A DNA stretch of 64,000 nucleotides, taken from assembly GCF_016924645.1 (NCBI RefSeq), contig NZ_JAFFJV010000024.1, positions 26,248 through 90,247 of the forward strand, given 5' to 3'. Position 1 is the first letter of the stretch; each line of letters starts with the position of its first letter. The notes below the pieces were generated by a model, which ran no database searches, had not been told where the DNA came from, and saw nothing but the letters and a program-made list of their open reading frames with translations. A program made the translations under genes and the position numbers. Positions 8,559-17,196 of this stretch are shown here, in pieces. Origin of the DNA: Rufibacter psychrotolerans (GTDB taxonomy: Bacteria > Bacteroidota > Bacteroidia > Cytophagales > Hymenobacteraceae).

Positions 8559-8891
8559 ATGGGATTCATCCTGAAAATCATTGTTACCGGAATTGTGGCC
8601 CTGGTGCTGGCCCAGTTCTTCCCGGGCGTCACCATTGACGGCATCACGGGAGCCATTCTGCTGGCCCTGGTGCTGGCCGTGCTCAACGCCATTGTGCGGC
8701 CCGTGCTGGTGCTCCTCACCATTCCGGTCACGTTCATGACCCTGGGGCTGTTCCTGCTGGTCATCAACGCCATTATCCTCTACATGGCCGATTACCTGCT
8801 GGACGGATTTAATGTGAGTGGCTTGCTCACGGCCATTCTTTTTAGCCTGGTGCTTTCCATTGCCACGGCCATCATAGACGCCATCTTCTAA
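8559..8891 (+). CDS. Phage-holin family four-helix membrane protein (PF04020-like)
   Basis: This is a 110-residue, very hydrophobic protein with four predicted membrane helices, approximately residues 3-20, 25-50, 55-75 and 85-108. It contains short polar turns such as NAIVRPVL and MADYLLDGF, typical of the small PF04020 family. These proteins are widespread chromosomal membrane proteins despite the name, and their function is unknown. It starts 18 bases after the ureohydrolase stop on the same strand and ends before a terminator, so it is probably co-transcribed with the polyamine genes. No nearby lysin supports a real holin role. Confidence 0.8.
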   Translation: MGFILKIIVTGIVALVLAQFFPGVTIDGITGAILLALVLAVLNAIVRPVLVLLTIPVTFMTLGLFLLVINAIILYMADYLLDGFNVSGLLTAILFSLVLSIATAIIDAIF

Positions 8892-8920
8892 AAAAACAGC
8901 CTTTTTGCTAACCTTATTAG

Positions 8921-8951
8921 ATAGCCCGGATGCTTTTCCGGGCTATTCTTG
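8921..8951 (+). terminator. Intrinsic terminator of the polyamine operon
   Basis: A perfect 10-bp stem (ATAGCCCGGA / TCCGGGCTAT) with a six-base loop, followed by a T-rich stretch (TCTTGTTTATT). Confidence 0.75.
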
Positions 8952-8966
8952 TTTATTGGCGCAAGG

Positions 8967-9001
8967 TTGAAAGGAAAAAAGCGGTTTTTGGCGTATTTTT
9001 G
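8967..9001 (+). promoter_or_regulatory. Putative recQ promoter
   Basis: TATTTTTG at 8994-9001 matches the Bacteroidota -7 consensus TAnnTTTG, with TTG at 8967-8969 as a possible -33 element (spacing 24, slightly long). Transcription would start just upstream of the recQ ATG at 9018. Confidence 0.4.
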
Positions 9002-9017
9002 TCAAAACAGTTAGAAA

Positions 9018-11156
9018 ATGGGAGTAAGGGAAGCACGGGAAGCGCTGAAGCAGTATTTTGGCTACGATCAGTTCAGACCGGGACAAGAGGATATCATTTC
9101 AAACGTGCTGGCGAAGCGCGACACGGTGGTGCTCATGCCTACGGGCGGCGGCAAGTCGGTGTGCTACCAGGTGCCGGGCCTGGTGATGCCCGGCCTTACC
9201 GTGGTGGTTTCGCCCCTCATTGCCCTCATGAAAGACCAGGTAGAGGCCCTGCTGGGCAACGGCGTGAACGCCGGCTACCTCAACAGTTCCCAATCGGCCA
9301 AAGAACAACAGCTCATTGAGCAGCAGTGCTTTGACGGCCGCCTTAAGATGCTGTACGTCTCGCCGGAGAAGCTGCTCTCGGCGGGGTTCTTTTCCTTCCT
9401 GAAGCGCCTGCAGATTAACCTGTTCGCCATTGATGAGGCGCACTGTATTTCGGCCTGGGGCCATGATTTCCGACCCGAGTACCTGCAGCTGAAGAACCTC
9501 AAGCTCCAGTTCCCCGAGGTGCCCATCATTGCCCTCACCGCCACCGCTGACCGCCTCACGCAGCGCGACATCCTCACGCAGCTCTACCTGCAGGACCCCA
9601 AAGTATTCATCTCCTCGTTTGACCGGCCCAACATTTACCTGCAGGTGCAGCCCGGCCAGAAGCGCATGGAAGCCATCCTGGACTTTCTGGAGGAACGCCC
9701 CTTTCAGCCGGGCATTGTCTACTGCCTCAGCCGCAAGGCCACCGAGACGCTGGCCGCCAAACTCAAGGAGAAAGGCTATAACGTCGATTATTACCACGCC
9801 GGCTTGTCGGCCCGGGACCGGGAGCGGGTGCAGGAGCGCTTTCTGCAGGACAACGTGCAGATCATGTGCGCCACCATTGCGTTTGGGATGGGCATTGACA
9901 AATCCAACGTGCGCTGGGTGATCCACTACAACCTGCCCAAGAACCTGGAGAGCTACTACCAGGAGATAGGCCGGGCCGGCCGCGACGGGGCCTCGGCCGA
10001 GGCGCTGCTCTTTTACAGCCTGGCCGATGTCATGACCCTGCGCGACATCATCACGCAGGGCGAAAGCACCACGGAGCAGAACCTTTCCCTGGCCAAGCTG
10101 GACCGCATGCAGCAGTTCGCGGAGAGCACCAGCTGCCGGCGCAAAACCCTCATGCACTACTTTGGCGAGGAATACCCCCAGGACTGCGGCAACTGCGACA
10201 TCTGCGACAACCCGCCCACCTCGTTCAACGGCACCGAGTACGCCCAGAAAATCCTTTCGGCGGTGGCACGCACCAAGGAAACCGTGGCCTCGGCCCAGGT
10301 GGTGGACATCTTGCGGGGCTCGCGGAACCAGCTTACCCTGAGCCGGGGCTATGACCAGCTGAAAACCTTCGGGGCGGGCCGCGATGTTCCCTCGCAGGAC
10401 TGGCAGCGCTACATCCATCAGTTGATCAACCAGGGCATTCTGGAGGTGGCCTATGACGAGCACGGGGCCCTGAAGCTCACCAACGCCAGCCAGGAAGTCC
10501 TGTTCAAGCACAAGAAGGTAGAGCTGGTGAAGTTCCAGCCGGTGAGCCCCAAAGAAGAGAAAGAGAAAAAGCAGAAGAAAGCCAGAAGTGGCCTTGAAAC
10601 GGCTTTGTTTGAGCACCTGCGCCAACTCCGGAAACAACTGGCCCAGGAGCGCAACATTCCGCCCTACGTGGTCTTCACCGATACCACCCTGCAGGAGATT
10701 GCCGAGCAGCGACCCACCAACAAACCGGCTTTCCTGGCCATCTCGGGGGTGGCGCAGGCCAAGTACCAGCAGTACGGCGAGATCTTCATCAATGCCATCC
10801 TGAGTTTCCTGGCCCAGCAGGCCGACCAGCAGAATGCCCGCATGAAGGGAACCACGCACCTGGTGACGTATGAGCTGCTGCGGCAGGGCAAAACTCCTGA
10901 GGAAATCTCTGAGCAGCGCCAGGTGCAGATCAACACCGTGTACTCGCACCTGGCCACCCTCTACCAGCAGGGCTATGACGTGGACCTGAAGCCGTACCTA
11001 TCCGACTGGGAGTACAGCCGCGTGAAGGAGGGCATTCTGAAAACCAACCAGACCACGGCCATGAAGCCCATCTATGAGTACCTGGAAGGCGAAATAGACT
11101 ACCTGAAAATAAGGCTGGCGATTGGGCGCTTTAACCGCGAGAACAACCAGCAGTAA
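9018..11156 (+). CDS. recQ: ATP-dependent DNA helicase RecQ
   Basis: This 712-residue 3'-5' DNA helicase acts in recombination and fork repair. The superfamily 2 motifs are clear: QFRPGQ (motif 0), PTGGGKSVCYQ (Walker A), IDEAHCISAWGHDFRPEY (DEAH and aromatic loop), ALTATA and QEIGRAGRDG. A Cys zinc site (DCGNCDICDN) and an RQC winged helix follow. An HRDC domain begins near residue 520 (LFEHLRQLRKQLAQERNIPP), and a helix-turn-helix extension lies near residue 615 (ELLRQGKTPEEISEQRQV). This four-part architecture is usual for long bacterial RecQ. The gene stands alone behind its own promoter and ends in a bidirectional terminator shared with the opposing protease gene. Confidence 0.96.
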   Translation: MGVREAREALKQYFGYDQFRPGQEDIISNVLAKRDTVVLMPTGGGKSVCYQVPGLVMPGLTVVVSPLIALMKDQVEALLGNGVNAGYLNSSQSAKEQQLIEQQCFDGRLKMLYVSPEKLLSAGFFSFLKRLQINLFAIDEAHCISAWGHDFRPEYLQLKNLKLQFPEVPIIALTATADRLTQRDILTQLYLQDPKVFISSFDRPNIYLQVQPGQKRMEAILDFLEERPFQPGIVYCLSRKATETLAAKLKEKGYNVDYYHAGLSARDRERVQERFLQDNVQIMCATIAFGMGIDKSNVRWVIHYNLPKNLESYYQEIGRAGRDGASAEALLFYSLADVMTLRDIITQGESTTEQNLSLAKLDRMQQFAESTSCRRKTLMHYFGEEYPQDCGNCDICDNPPTSFNGTEYAQKILSAVARTKETVASAQVVDILRGSRNQLTLSRGYDQLKTFGAGRDVPSQDWQRYIHQLINQGILEVAYDEHGALKLTNASQEVLFKHKKVELVKFQPVSPKEEKEKKQKKARSGLETALFEHLRQLRKQLAQERNIPPYVVFTDTTLQEIAEQRPTNKPAFLAISGVAQAKYQQYGEIFINAILSFLAQQADQQNARMKGTTHLVTYELLRQGKTPEEISEQRQVQINTVYSHLATLYQQGYDVDLKPYLSDWEYSRVKEGILKTNQTTAMKPIYEYLEGEIDYLKIRLAIGRFNRENNQQ

Positions 11157-11192
11157 ACGGGGCTAGAATTTCAAGGAAGAAGGGAAAGGAAA

Positions 11193-11236
11193 TCCTGTTT
11201 AGGGCCCATTTTCGGCAAAACTGCCCCCAAACGGGC
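11193..11236. repeat. Dispersed palindrome, copy 2
   Basis: CTGTTTAGGGCCCATTTTC / GGCAAAACTGCCCCCAAACGG: an imperfect inverted repeat of the family, just after recQ and before the terminator hairpin. Confidence 0.7.
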
Positions 11237-11252
11237 GTTCACTCCCGCAGTA

Positions 11253-11296
11253 AACACCAAGAAGGCCGGTTCTAAGAAACCGGCCTTCTTGGTGTT
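11253..11296. terminator. Bidirectional terminator between recQ and the protease gene
   Basis: A perfect 19-bp inverted repeat (AACACCAAGAAGGCCGGTT and its complement) with a six-base loop, placed between two convergent genes. Confidence 0.85.
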
Positions 11297-11316
11297 GGGG
11301 AAATAAAAGACAAGGG

Positions 11317-12510
11317 TTATTTCAGGGCGATGGGGTCTGGCTTACCGTCTGGGTCGCCGGCCACGGTGCCCTGGGAGCGTACTTTGCCACCGGTTAAGGC
11401 CAGAATACCAGCAATGTGCGGGGCGGCGTAGGAAGTGCCGGTTCCGCTAACGTACCCTCCGCCTTTCCAGGTGGTGTAGATGCTGGTGCCGGGGGCGGAG
11501 AACTTCACCGAGGTCCCGAAGTTGGAGCTCTTGTTGAAGTTGCCGTAGGAGTCCATGTTGGACACCACGAACACGTTAGGGGCCACCACGCGGGCGGGCG
11601 AGTCGTTCTTGCAGTCAATGTAGCTGTTGCCGGCGGCTACCGCAATGTAGATGCCGCGGGCGGCGGTCTTCTTCACCAGGTCGTCCAGCATGGTGGAGGC
11701 GTTCACGCGCAGGCTCATGTTCACCACGTCGCCGGGCTTGCCGTTCTTGTACACATGGTTCAAGGCCGAGTAGATGCGGGTAAGGGTTCCGTAGCCGGTG
11801 TTGTCAAACACGCGCAGGGCCACAATGGTGGCGTTGGCCGCCACGCCCACCACGCCGATGCCGTTGTTCTTGGCCCCGATGATGCCGGCCACCCCGGTGC
11901 CGTGCCCGTAGCCGTCCTCCCAGGAGGTCACACCCGAGATGAAGGACTTGCTGCGCACCTTGTCCACGTTCAGGTCGGGGTGGCTGGACTGCACGCCCGA
12001 GTCAATCACCCACACGGTCTTGCCCGTGCCGTCGCCGTAGCCCACCCGCGCCACGCCCCACGGAATGGTCTGGGTAGAAGTGGTGGTGGTTGAGGTGGAG
12101 GTAGAGGTAGAGGAGGCACTTGCAGTTTTGGTTTCTTTGCCCAGCAGCACCGCCTGCTCGGGCTCTACGTACGCTACGCTCGCGTCTGCTTTCAGCCGGT
12201 TGATCTCGTCTTTGTTGAAGCGGCCCGCAAAACCGTTGAATCCTCCCTGGAAAACATCGCTGATGCGGCTGGCGTCAAACCCGTTCCGGGCCAGCAGGCG
12301 TTCGCGCAGGGTTTGTCCGCTCTGGTGGGTACTTTCTTTCAACACAACAATGTACTTGCCTTCAACGGCTTTGGAAGAAGCGGTGGGCTCCACCGGCAGG
12401 GAGGCCTGTTCCTCCATCAATTCTTCCTGCTGGCAACCAGACATTGAAAAGACTGAGGCTAAGGCAAAAAAAGACACGGCTTTCTTAAACGTAGCTGAAT
12501 TCATAGGCAT
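11317..12510 (-). CDS. Lipoprotein subtilisin-like serine protease (S8) with I9 prodomain
   Basis: This 397-residue secreted protease has a signal peptide ending in a lipobox-like SMSGC (C26) followed by acidic QQEELMEEQ, suggesting an outer-membrane lipoprotein. Residues of about 52-122 match an inhibitor I9 propeptide (KYIVVLKES ... AYVEPEQAV). A Ser/Thr linker at 130-148 leads to the catalytic domain with D170 (VIDSGV), H203 (GHGTGVAG), oxyanion N295 (VAAGNS) and S360 (GTSYAAPHIAG). All catalytic residues are present, so it should be active after self-processing. It is close to proteinase K-type subtilases. A promoter at 12595-12626 fits this start, leaving a leader of about 78 bases. Confidence 0.93.
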   Translation of the reverse strand: MPMNSATFKKAVSFFALASVFSMSGCQQEELMEEQASLPVEPTASSKAVEGKYIVVLKESTHQSGQTLRERLLARNGFDASRISDVFQGGFNGFAGRFNKDEINRLKADASVAYVEPEQAVLLGKETKTASASSTSTSTSTTTTSTQTIPWGVARVGYGDGTGKTVWVIDSGVQSSHPDLNVDKVRSKSFISGVTSWEDGYGHGTGVAGIIGAKNNGIGVVGVAANATIVALRVFDNTGYGTLTRIYSALNHVYKNGKPGDVVNMSLRVNASTMLDDLVKKTAARGIYIAVAAGNSYIDCKNDSPARVVAPNVFVVSNMDSYGNFNKSSNFGTSVKFSAPGTSIYTTWKGGGYVSGTGTSYAAPHIAGILALTGGKVRSQGTVAGDPDGKPDPIALK

Positions 12511-12594
12511 TAGGGGGTTAGTAAAGGTGAATCATATAGAAAGTGTTGCAGTGGTTTTGGTAAAAACACATGGTACTTTGTATCGTCTGCTTTC

Positions 12595-12626
12595 CAAATG
12601 TACTAAAAAATCCTACCCACATCCAA
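12595..12626 (-). promoter_or_regulatory. Putative promoter of the S8 protease gene
   Basis: Read on the minus strand: TTG (12626-12624), 21 bases, then TACATTTG (12602-12595), matching the TTG / TAnnTTTG Bacteroidota consensus. The rest of the 12511-12853 intergenic region is AT-rich and shows no gene. Confidence 0.5.
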
Positions 12627-12792
12627 GCTTAAATTCTAATAAAGCATTGATATAAAAGCAGTTATATAGAAGTATATGAATGTAGGTATAGCTAAATTTA
12701 AATCTGGATCTCCCTGGTAAATAGGTCTTTAGGAAGCGTCTGGCTATTTTATCAAAGAAAACTGGAAATCTGCTAAAATATCAATGCCAAAA

Positions 12793-12826
12793 TTGTTAGT
12801 TGTTTGCTAAAGAATTAGTACTTTTA
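12793..12826 (+). promoter_or_regulatory. Putative promoter of the XRE/S24 regulator
   Basis: TTG at 12793 and TACTTTTA at 12819-12826 with 23 bases between. Transcription would begin near 12833, which favours the ATG at 12854 over an upstream start. Confidence 0.4.
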
Positions 12827-12853
12827 GGGAGTAATTCAATCAACAGACCATTT

Positions 12854-13615
12854 ATGCTTAGCACAAACCTGAAATACCTTAGAAAGCAACTTAATCTTAC
12901 CCAGGTGCAACTGGCAGAAAAGCTGGAGATTAAGCGCTCCTTGATTGGTGCCTACGAAGAGGGAAGGGCGGAGCCTAAGCTGGCTACGCTGATGAAGATG
13001 GCTCAGGTCTTCCAGATGTCTGTAGATGAACTAATCAACCCCGACTTACCCAACACGGGCAAGGGCGCCGCCGGCCGGAAGCAGTCTAACGTTAAAGTGC
13101 TTTCCATCACGGTAGACGCTCAGAACCGCGAGAACATTGAACTGGTGCCGTACAAAGCCAGCGCCGGTTACCTGAACGGATACGCTGACCCTGAGTTTAT
13201 GGAGGAGCTGCCTAAGTTTAGGTTGCCCATGATCCAGAGCCCCGGCACGTACCGTGCCTTTGAGATAAAGGGCGACTCCATGCTGCCCATCCCTTCCGGA
13301 ACGGTCATTGTAGGCCGCTACGTGGAGCGCTGGCAGGAGATAAAGGACGGAACGCCTTGCATTGTGGTGAGCCTGCAGGAAGGCATTGTCTTCAAGCGCA
13401 TTTACCACCAGCAAAAGCAGTCGGCGCTGCGGCTGCACTCGGATAACCCCAGCTACGAGCCCTACGAGGTTTCCCTGGAAGACGTGGTAGAGCTCTGGGA
13501 GGCCAAGGCCTACATCAGCACCACGTTCCCCATGGCTGAGATCTCCCTGGACAAACTCACCTCTCTGGTGCTGGACCTGCAGCAGGAAGTAAAAAAACTC
13601 AAGACCGCCAAGTAG
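12854..13615 (+). CDS. XRE-family regulator with S24 (LexA/CI-like) peptidase domain
   Basis: This 253-residue protein has an N-terminal helix-turn-helix (LRKQLNLTQVQLAEKLEIKR, then SLIGAYEEGRAEP). A C-terminal S24 domain carries the Ser/Lys dyad in GDSMLPIPSG and GIVFKRIYH. An Ala-Gly pair in KASAGYLNGY sits where LexA-type proteins self-cleave. It ends with a short coiled coil (residues 235-253). Such proteins repress SOS or phage-like genes and are inactivated by RecA-stimulated cleavage. No adjacent phage genes are seen, so it could be a chromosomal stress regulator. The ORF is open further upstream, but the promoter and the conserved start of the HTH support the ATG at 12854. Confidence 0.88.
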   Translation: MLSTNLKYLRKQLNLTQVQLAEKLEIKRSLIGAYEEGRAEPKLATLMKMAQVFQMSVDELINPDLPNTGKGAAGRKQSNVKVLSITVDAQNRENIELVPYKASAGYLNGYADPEFMEELPKFRLPMIQSPGTYRAFEIKGDSMLPIPSGTVIVGRYVERWQEIKDGTPCIVVSLQEGIVFKRIYHQQKQSALRLHSDNPSYEPYEVSLEDVVELWEAKAYISTTFPMAEISLDKLTSLVLDLQQEVKKLKTAK

Positions 13616-13638
13616 GCCGCCATACCATCTTGTACTGC

Positions 13639-13686
13639 AAAGCCCTTTCGGGGCTGTTTTCCCCAAAACAGCCCCGAAAGGGCTTT
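13639..13686. repeat. Dispersed palindrome, copy 3 (perfect 22-bp arms)
   Basis: A perfect inverted repeat with arms of 22 bp (AAAGCCCTTTCGGGGCTGTTTT and its complement) and loop CCCC. It sits 23 bases after the regulator stop and could act as its terminator. Confidence 0.9.
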
Positions 13687-13764
13687 CGGCTTTCTGGCGG
13701 GGTCCACTGGTAAACTTCAGGCCTTGGGGTACGTATTTACCCTTAACCAACCAGCGCCTTCACT

Positions 13765-14481
13765 ATGATTGAGATCATACCCGCCTCCAACAGACACCAC
13801 GCCTCGCACGGGTGGCTAGACTCCTACTTCCTGTTCTCCTTCGCAGACTACTATGACCCCGGCAACGTGCAGTGGGGTCCGCTGCGGGTCTTCAACGATG
13901 ATTACATCAAAGCCAACAGCGGCTTTCCCGAGCATGCGCATTCTGAGATGGAGATTGTGACCATTGTGCTGGAAGGCGAGGTAACGCACACCGACAGCCT
14001 GGGCAACGACACGGTGATAAAAGCGGGCGAAGTGCAACGCATGACCGCCGGCACGGGCGTGCGCCACGCAGAGCACAACCACACTGACAAAGACCTGCAT
14101 CTTTACCAGTTGTGGTTCCTGCCCAACAAGCAGGGGCTGGCCCCCAGCTACGAGCAGAAGGCCATTGATTTTCTGGACGAGAAAAATGAGCTCATTCCCC
14201 TGGTGACCGGCCAAAAGGTGCTGGAAGACGTGGTGTACATCAACTCCAATTCCACCATCTACTACGCCAACCTGCGCGAGGGCAAGGAGATAGATTTCAA
14301 GACCTTCCCCATCCGGAAGAGCCTACTGTACGTGACCACGGGCGAGCTGTTCGTGAACGGCCTGGCGGTGCAGAAGAACGACCAGGTAAGGGCCGCCGAC
14401 ATTGATGCCCTGCGCATCATGGCCACCGCCGACAGTACCTTTCTGCTGATTGACCTGCCCGGCGTGGAAGCCAACTACTAA
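13765..14481 (+). CDS. Pirin family protein
   Basis: This 238-residue bicupin is of the YhhW/pirin type. The metal site is visible in the N-terminal cupin: H57 and H59 (GFPEHAHSEMEIV), H101 and E103 (GTGVRHAEHN). YhhW-type pirins can oxidise quercetin, but the physiological substrate of most is unknown, and many respond to redox or electrophile stress. The N-terminal sequence RHHASHGWLDSYFLFSFADY is typical. It appears monocistronic, preceded by the perfect palindrome and followed by a hairpin with a T tract. Confidence 0.92.
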   Translation: MIEIIPASNRHHASHGWLDSYFLFSFADYYDPGNVQWGPLRVFNDDYIKANSGFPEHAHSEMEIVTIVLEGEVTHTDSLGNDTVIKAGEVQRMTAGTGVRHAEHNHTDKDLHLYQLWFLPNKQGLAPSYEQKAIDFLDEKNELIPLVTGQKVLEDVVYINSNSTIYYANLREGKEIDFKTFPIRKSLLYVTTGELFVNGLAVQKNDQVRAADIDALRIMATADSTFLLIDLPGVEANY

Positions 14482-14499
14482 GTTTCACATATAAAATGG

Positions 14500-14530
14500 A
14501 AGAAGGCCCGGCGCTGTACGGGTCTTTTTT
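14500..14530 (+). terminator. Intrinsic terminator after the pirin gene
   Basis: AAGAAGGCCCG pairs with CGGGTCTTTTT (two G-U pairs) around an eight-base loop, followed by TTTTTTG. Confidence 0.7.
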
Positions 14531-14711
14531 GTTTTATAAAGGACTGATCCAAAAGCTATTCAGGAGATTCCTTCCCGGACCATCATTTCCCCTGGTTGGT
14601 TCGTGGCGGCGGACTGTTTACTTCACCTCCGTATTTCCCGTATGTAGGGCAGGAGCAGCGCTATCGGGAACCCGCCGTGGGCCGGAGCGAAAACAGAGCT
14701 TGTCACACCAT

Positions 14712-15971
14712 ATGCAGAAAAGACCGGGTACTTTCTTGATTCTTGTTTTTTGGATTTTTTTTCAGTTTTGGCCCCAAAACAGCCGAGCGTACGGCGTGCT
14801 TACCCACCAGGCCATTATTGATGTGGCCTGGGAGCCTTACCTTGTGCCGGCCCTCAAGAAGAAGTACCCGCAGGCTACCCCGCAGCAACTCACCAAAGCC
14901 CACGCCCATGCCTACGGCGGGGCCATCATCCAGGACATGGGCTACTATCCGTTCGGGAACACCTTTTTCACGGATCTTACCCATTACGTGAGGAGCGGCG
15001 ACTTTATCGCGGCCCTGTTGGCCGAGGCCAAGACCTTGGACGAGTACGCCTTTGCCCTTGGCGCGCTCGCCCATTACTACGCCGACAACTACGGCCACCC
15101 CATCGGGACCAACCGCTCGGTGCCCCTGGTATACCCCGAGCTGAAGGCCGAGCACGGAACCAGCGTCACGTACGAGGAGCATCCCGTGGCGCACGTGAAA
15201 ATGGAGTTCGGGTTTGATGTGCTGCAGGTGGCCCGGGGCCACTACGCCCCCGAGGCGTACCGCAACTTCATCGGGTTTGAGGTAAGCCAGGAGGTGCTGG
15301 AGCGGGCGTTCCAGAAAACGTACGGGCTGGAGCTGGGCAGTCTGTTCGTGAACCTCAAGCTGACCATCGGTTCGTTCAGAAGGTCGGTGAGCACGCTCAT
15401 CCCCAGCCTGACCAAAGCCGCCTGGAACCTGAAGGCCTCTGAGATAAAGGCAGCCCAGCCAAGTATCACCCGCCGCCAGTACCTCTACCGGATCAGGAAA
15501 ACCGATTACCACCAGCAATGGGGAAGAGAATACCAACGGCCTTCCTTGTTTCAGCGGGGCCTGAGCTGGTTATTGCGCGTTTTGCCAAAAATAGGCCCAA
15601 ATCAGACGTTCGCGTTCAAGCCGCCCACCCCGGAGGCCGAGAAGCTGTTCATGGAGAGCTTCAACGTGACCTCCACCAAATACGGCGAAGGCATCAGGGC
15701 GCTCCCCGCCACCGCCCAGGCCATTGACAACACCGACCTGGACACCGGCTCCCGCACCCAGCCAGGCAAATACGGCAAGGCCGATGCCGCTTACGCTGAG
15801 TGGCTGGAAAGGCTCGGCAATACCGAGTTCAAGGCCCTGGCTCCCGAGGTGCGGAGTAACCTCCTGAATTTCTACCAAAACGCCGCCGCCCCTAAGCAGG
15901 GAGACAAAGAGGCCCAGGAAAAGTGGAAAAAGACCCAGGAACTCCTGGCCAAGCTGAGAGCGGCCAGTTAA
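14712..15971 (+). CDS. Secreted zinc-dependent phospholipase C-like protein
   Basis: This 419-residue protein begins with a signal peptide (residues 1-27, ending SRAYG). An N-terminal all-helical domain with spaced His and Asp residues follows: YGVLTHQAIIDVAW, HAHAYGGAIIQDMGYYP, FALGALAHYYADNYGHP. This pattern resembles the trinuclear-zinc phospholipase C/P1 nuclease fold. The remaining roughly 200 residues are not recognised. The substrate is unknown, and a membrane lipid or a phosphodiester is possible. The ATG at 14712 is chosen because it opens the signal peptide; the frame extends about 216 bases further upstream. Two stretches (14753-14785 and 15574-15618) resemble the dispersed palindrome. 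Confidence 0.75.
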   Translation: MQKRPGTFLILVFWIFFQFWPQNSRAYGVLTHQAIIDVAWEPYLVPALKKKYPQATPQQLTKAHAHAYGGAIIQDMGYYPFGNTFFTDLTHYVRSGDFIAALLAEAKTLDEYAFALGALAHYYADNYGHPIGTNRSVPLVYPELKAEHGTSVTYEEHPVAHVKMEFGFDVLQVARGHYAPEAYRNFIGFEVSQEVLERAFQKTYGLELGSLFVNLKLTIGSFRRSVSTLIPSLTKAAWNLKASEIKAAQPSITRRQYLYRIRKTDYHQQWGREYQRPSLFQRGLSWLLRVLPKIGPNQTFAFKPPTPEAEKLFMESFNVTSTKYGEGIRALPATAQAIDNTDLDTGSRTQPGKYGKADAAYAEWLERLGNTEFKALAPEVRSNLLNFYQNAAAPKQGDKEAQEKWKKTQELLAKLRAAS

Positions 15972-16421
15972 GGGAAGAAGGTAGCCCGGGCAGCCTATAT
16001 GATCCTGTTTGTCGCTCCCCTTGGATACCAGCGGAGAGTAGTCCTCCTTCTATTTGTTGGTAGAAGGGCAGTTTGCCTCCTGATTAACGCCATTTGCCTT
16101 GGGCGCAATCTCTTTAGGGCTGCCGGTTCTCCGGTCTGCCATAGAAACTTTGTCCCTTTCCATTCTTCAACCCTTTGCCTGTAAGGTGCCCTTAGGTTTG
16201 TGAAAGCCGCTTTTTCAAGGAGTATATAGGTGTACCCGGTTATTTTAATATAAAGATATTAAGAGAATGAAGTATATAAGTATTGGACTAAATGAATATG
16301 AAGACTCGGGTTAATACCGATAAAAAATAGTATAAAATTTTATGGAGTAGCTGTTACTTAATTGATTGTGCCCGTATAATGTGATTGTTGATACTTTTTA
16401 AAATAATAATTTTAAAAGACT
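15972..16421. other. Gene-free region upstream of the repeat lipoprotein
   Basis: About 450 bases. The first half is GC-neutral with only a 61-codon open frame (15999-16184) that has no recognisable features. From about 16230 it becomes very AT-rich and contains a candidate promoter. Confidence 0.6.
16366..16399 (+). promoter_or_regulatory. Putative promoter of the Thr/Gly-repeat lipoprotein
   Basis: TTG at 16366-16368, 23 bases, then TACTTTTT at 16392-16399. This predicts a transcript start about 15 bases before the ATG at 16422. Confidence 0.4.
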
Positions 16422-17177
16422 ATGAAAAAGAATTGGATATCACTCCTGGTGGCCCCCGTGTTTGTAGCCGGGGTATCATTAGCATCGTGCGACGATGATG
16501 ATGATGCAACGGTGAACCCGTCAGGTTCAACAACCGGAACAACTACGGGTACAACAGGTAGTACTGGCGGCTCAACCACTGGTACCACCGCTGGCACTAC
16601 TACCGGAACAACCGCTGGCACTACAACCGGAACTACTGCCGGAACCACGACCGGTACTACTGCCGGCACCACTACCGGTACTACGGCTGGAACTACCACT
16701 GGTACAACCGCAGGCACCACGACTGGTACAACCGCAGGTACCACTACCGGAACAACTGCCGGTACGACCGGTACTACCACCGCTGGAACTACCACTGGTA
16801 CAACTGCTGGAACTACCGGTACTACCACCGCTGGAACTACCACTGGTACCACAGCGGGTACAACCGGTACTACTACAGCCGGAACAACCACAGGAACAAC
16901 CGCCGGAACAACTGGTACAACTACAGCCGGAACCACTACCGGTACCACTAGCGGAACAACCACTGGTACTACCGCAGGTACAACTGGTACAACCACTGCC
17001 GGTACTACCACTGGTACTACCGCAGGTACAACTGGTACCACCACTGCCGGTACTACTACTGGTACAACTGCTGGTACCACTACCGGAACAACCGCTGGTA
17101 CAACCGGTACTACCACCGCTGGAACCACTACTGGTACTACTGCCGGCACCACCACTGGTGGAACCACCGGCGGGTGA
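16422..17177 (+). CDS. Surface lipoprotein made almost entirely of Thr/Gly/Ala repeats
   Basis: The protein has 251 residues. A signal peptide ends in a lipobox (SLASC, C23) followed at once by five Asp residues, which resembles the Bacteroidota lipoprotein surface-export signal. From residue 40 to the end the sequence is built from the octapeptide TTAGTTTG and a longer variant containing TTAGTTGT. Synonymous codons vary freely between repeats (ACT, ACC, ACA, ACG; GGT, GGA, GGC), so the amino-acid pattern rather than the DNA appears maintained. There is no folded domain, no Cys after C23 and no hydrophobic core. It may be a stalk, spacer or matrix protein at the cell surface; no function is known. 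Confidence 0.75.
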   Translation: MKKNWISLLVAPVFVAGVSLASCDDDDDATVNPSGSTTGTTTGTTGSTGGSTTGTTAGTTTGTTAGTTTGTTAGTTTGTTAGTTTGTTAGTTTGTTAGTTTGTTAGTTTGTTAGTTGTTTAGTTTGTTAGTTGTTTAGTTTGTTAGTTGTTTAGTTTGTTAGTTGTTTAGTTTGTTSGTTTGTTAGTTGTTTAGTTTGTTAGTTGTTTAGTTTGTTAGTTTGTTAGTTGTTTAGTTTGTTAGTTTGGTTGG

Positions 17178-17196
17178 TATTCCCATAGCTTTTAGC

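Noticed and set aside
8559..8891. Holin-like protein as evidence of a prophage
   Set aside because: No lysin, structural or integrase genes are nearby. The family is a common chromosomal membrane protein.
12854..13615. S24 regulator as a prophage repressor
   Set aside because: No phage genes flank it; pirin and protease genes are adjacent.
15999..16184. 61-codon frame after the phospholipase-C-like gene
   Set aside because: No signal peptide, domain or promoter, and its amino-acid composition is not convincing.
16560..17170. CRISPR-like appearance of regular repeats
   Set aside because: Repeats are coding, degenerate at third positions and contiguous without unique spacers. No cas genes are nearby.
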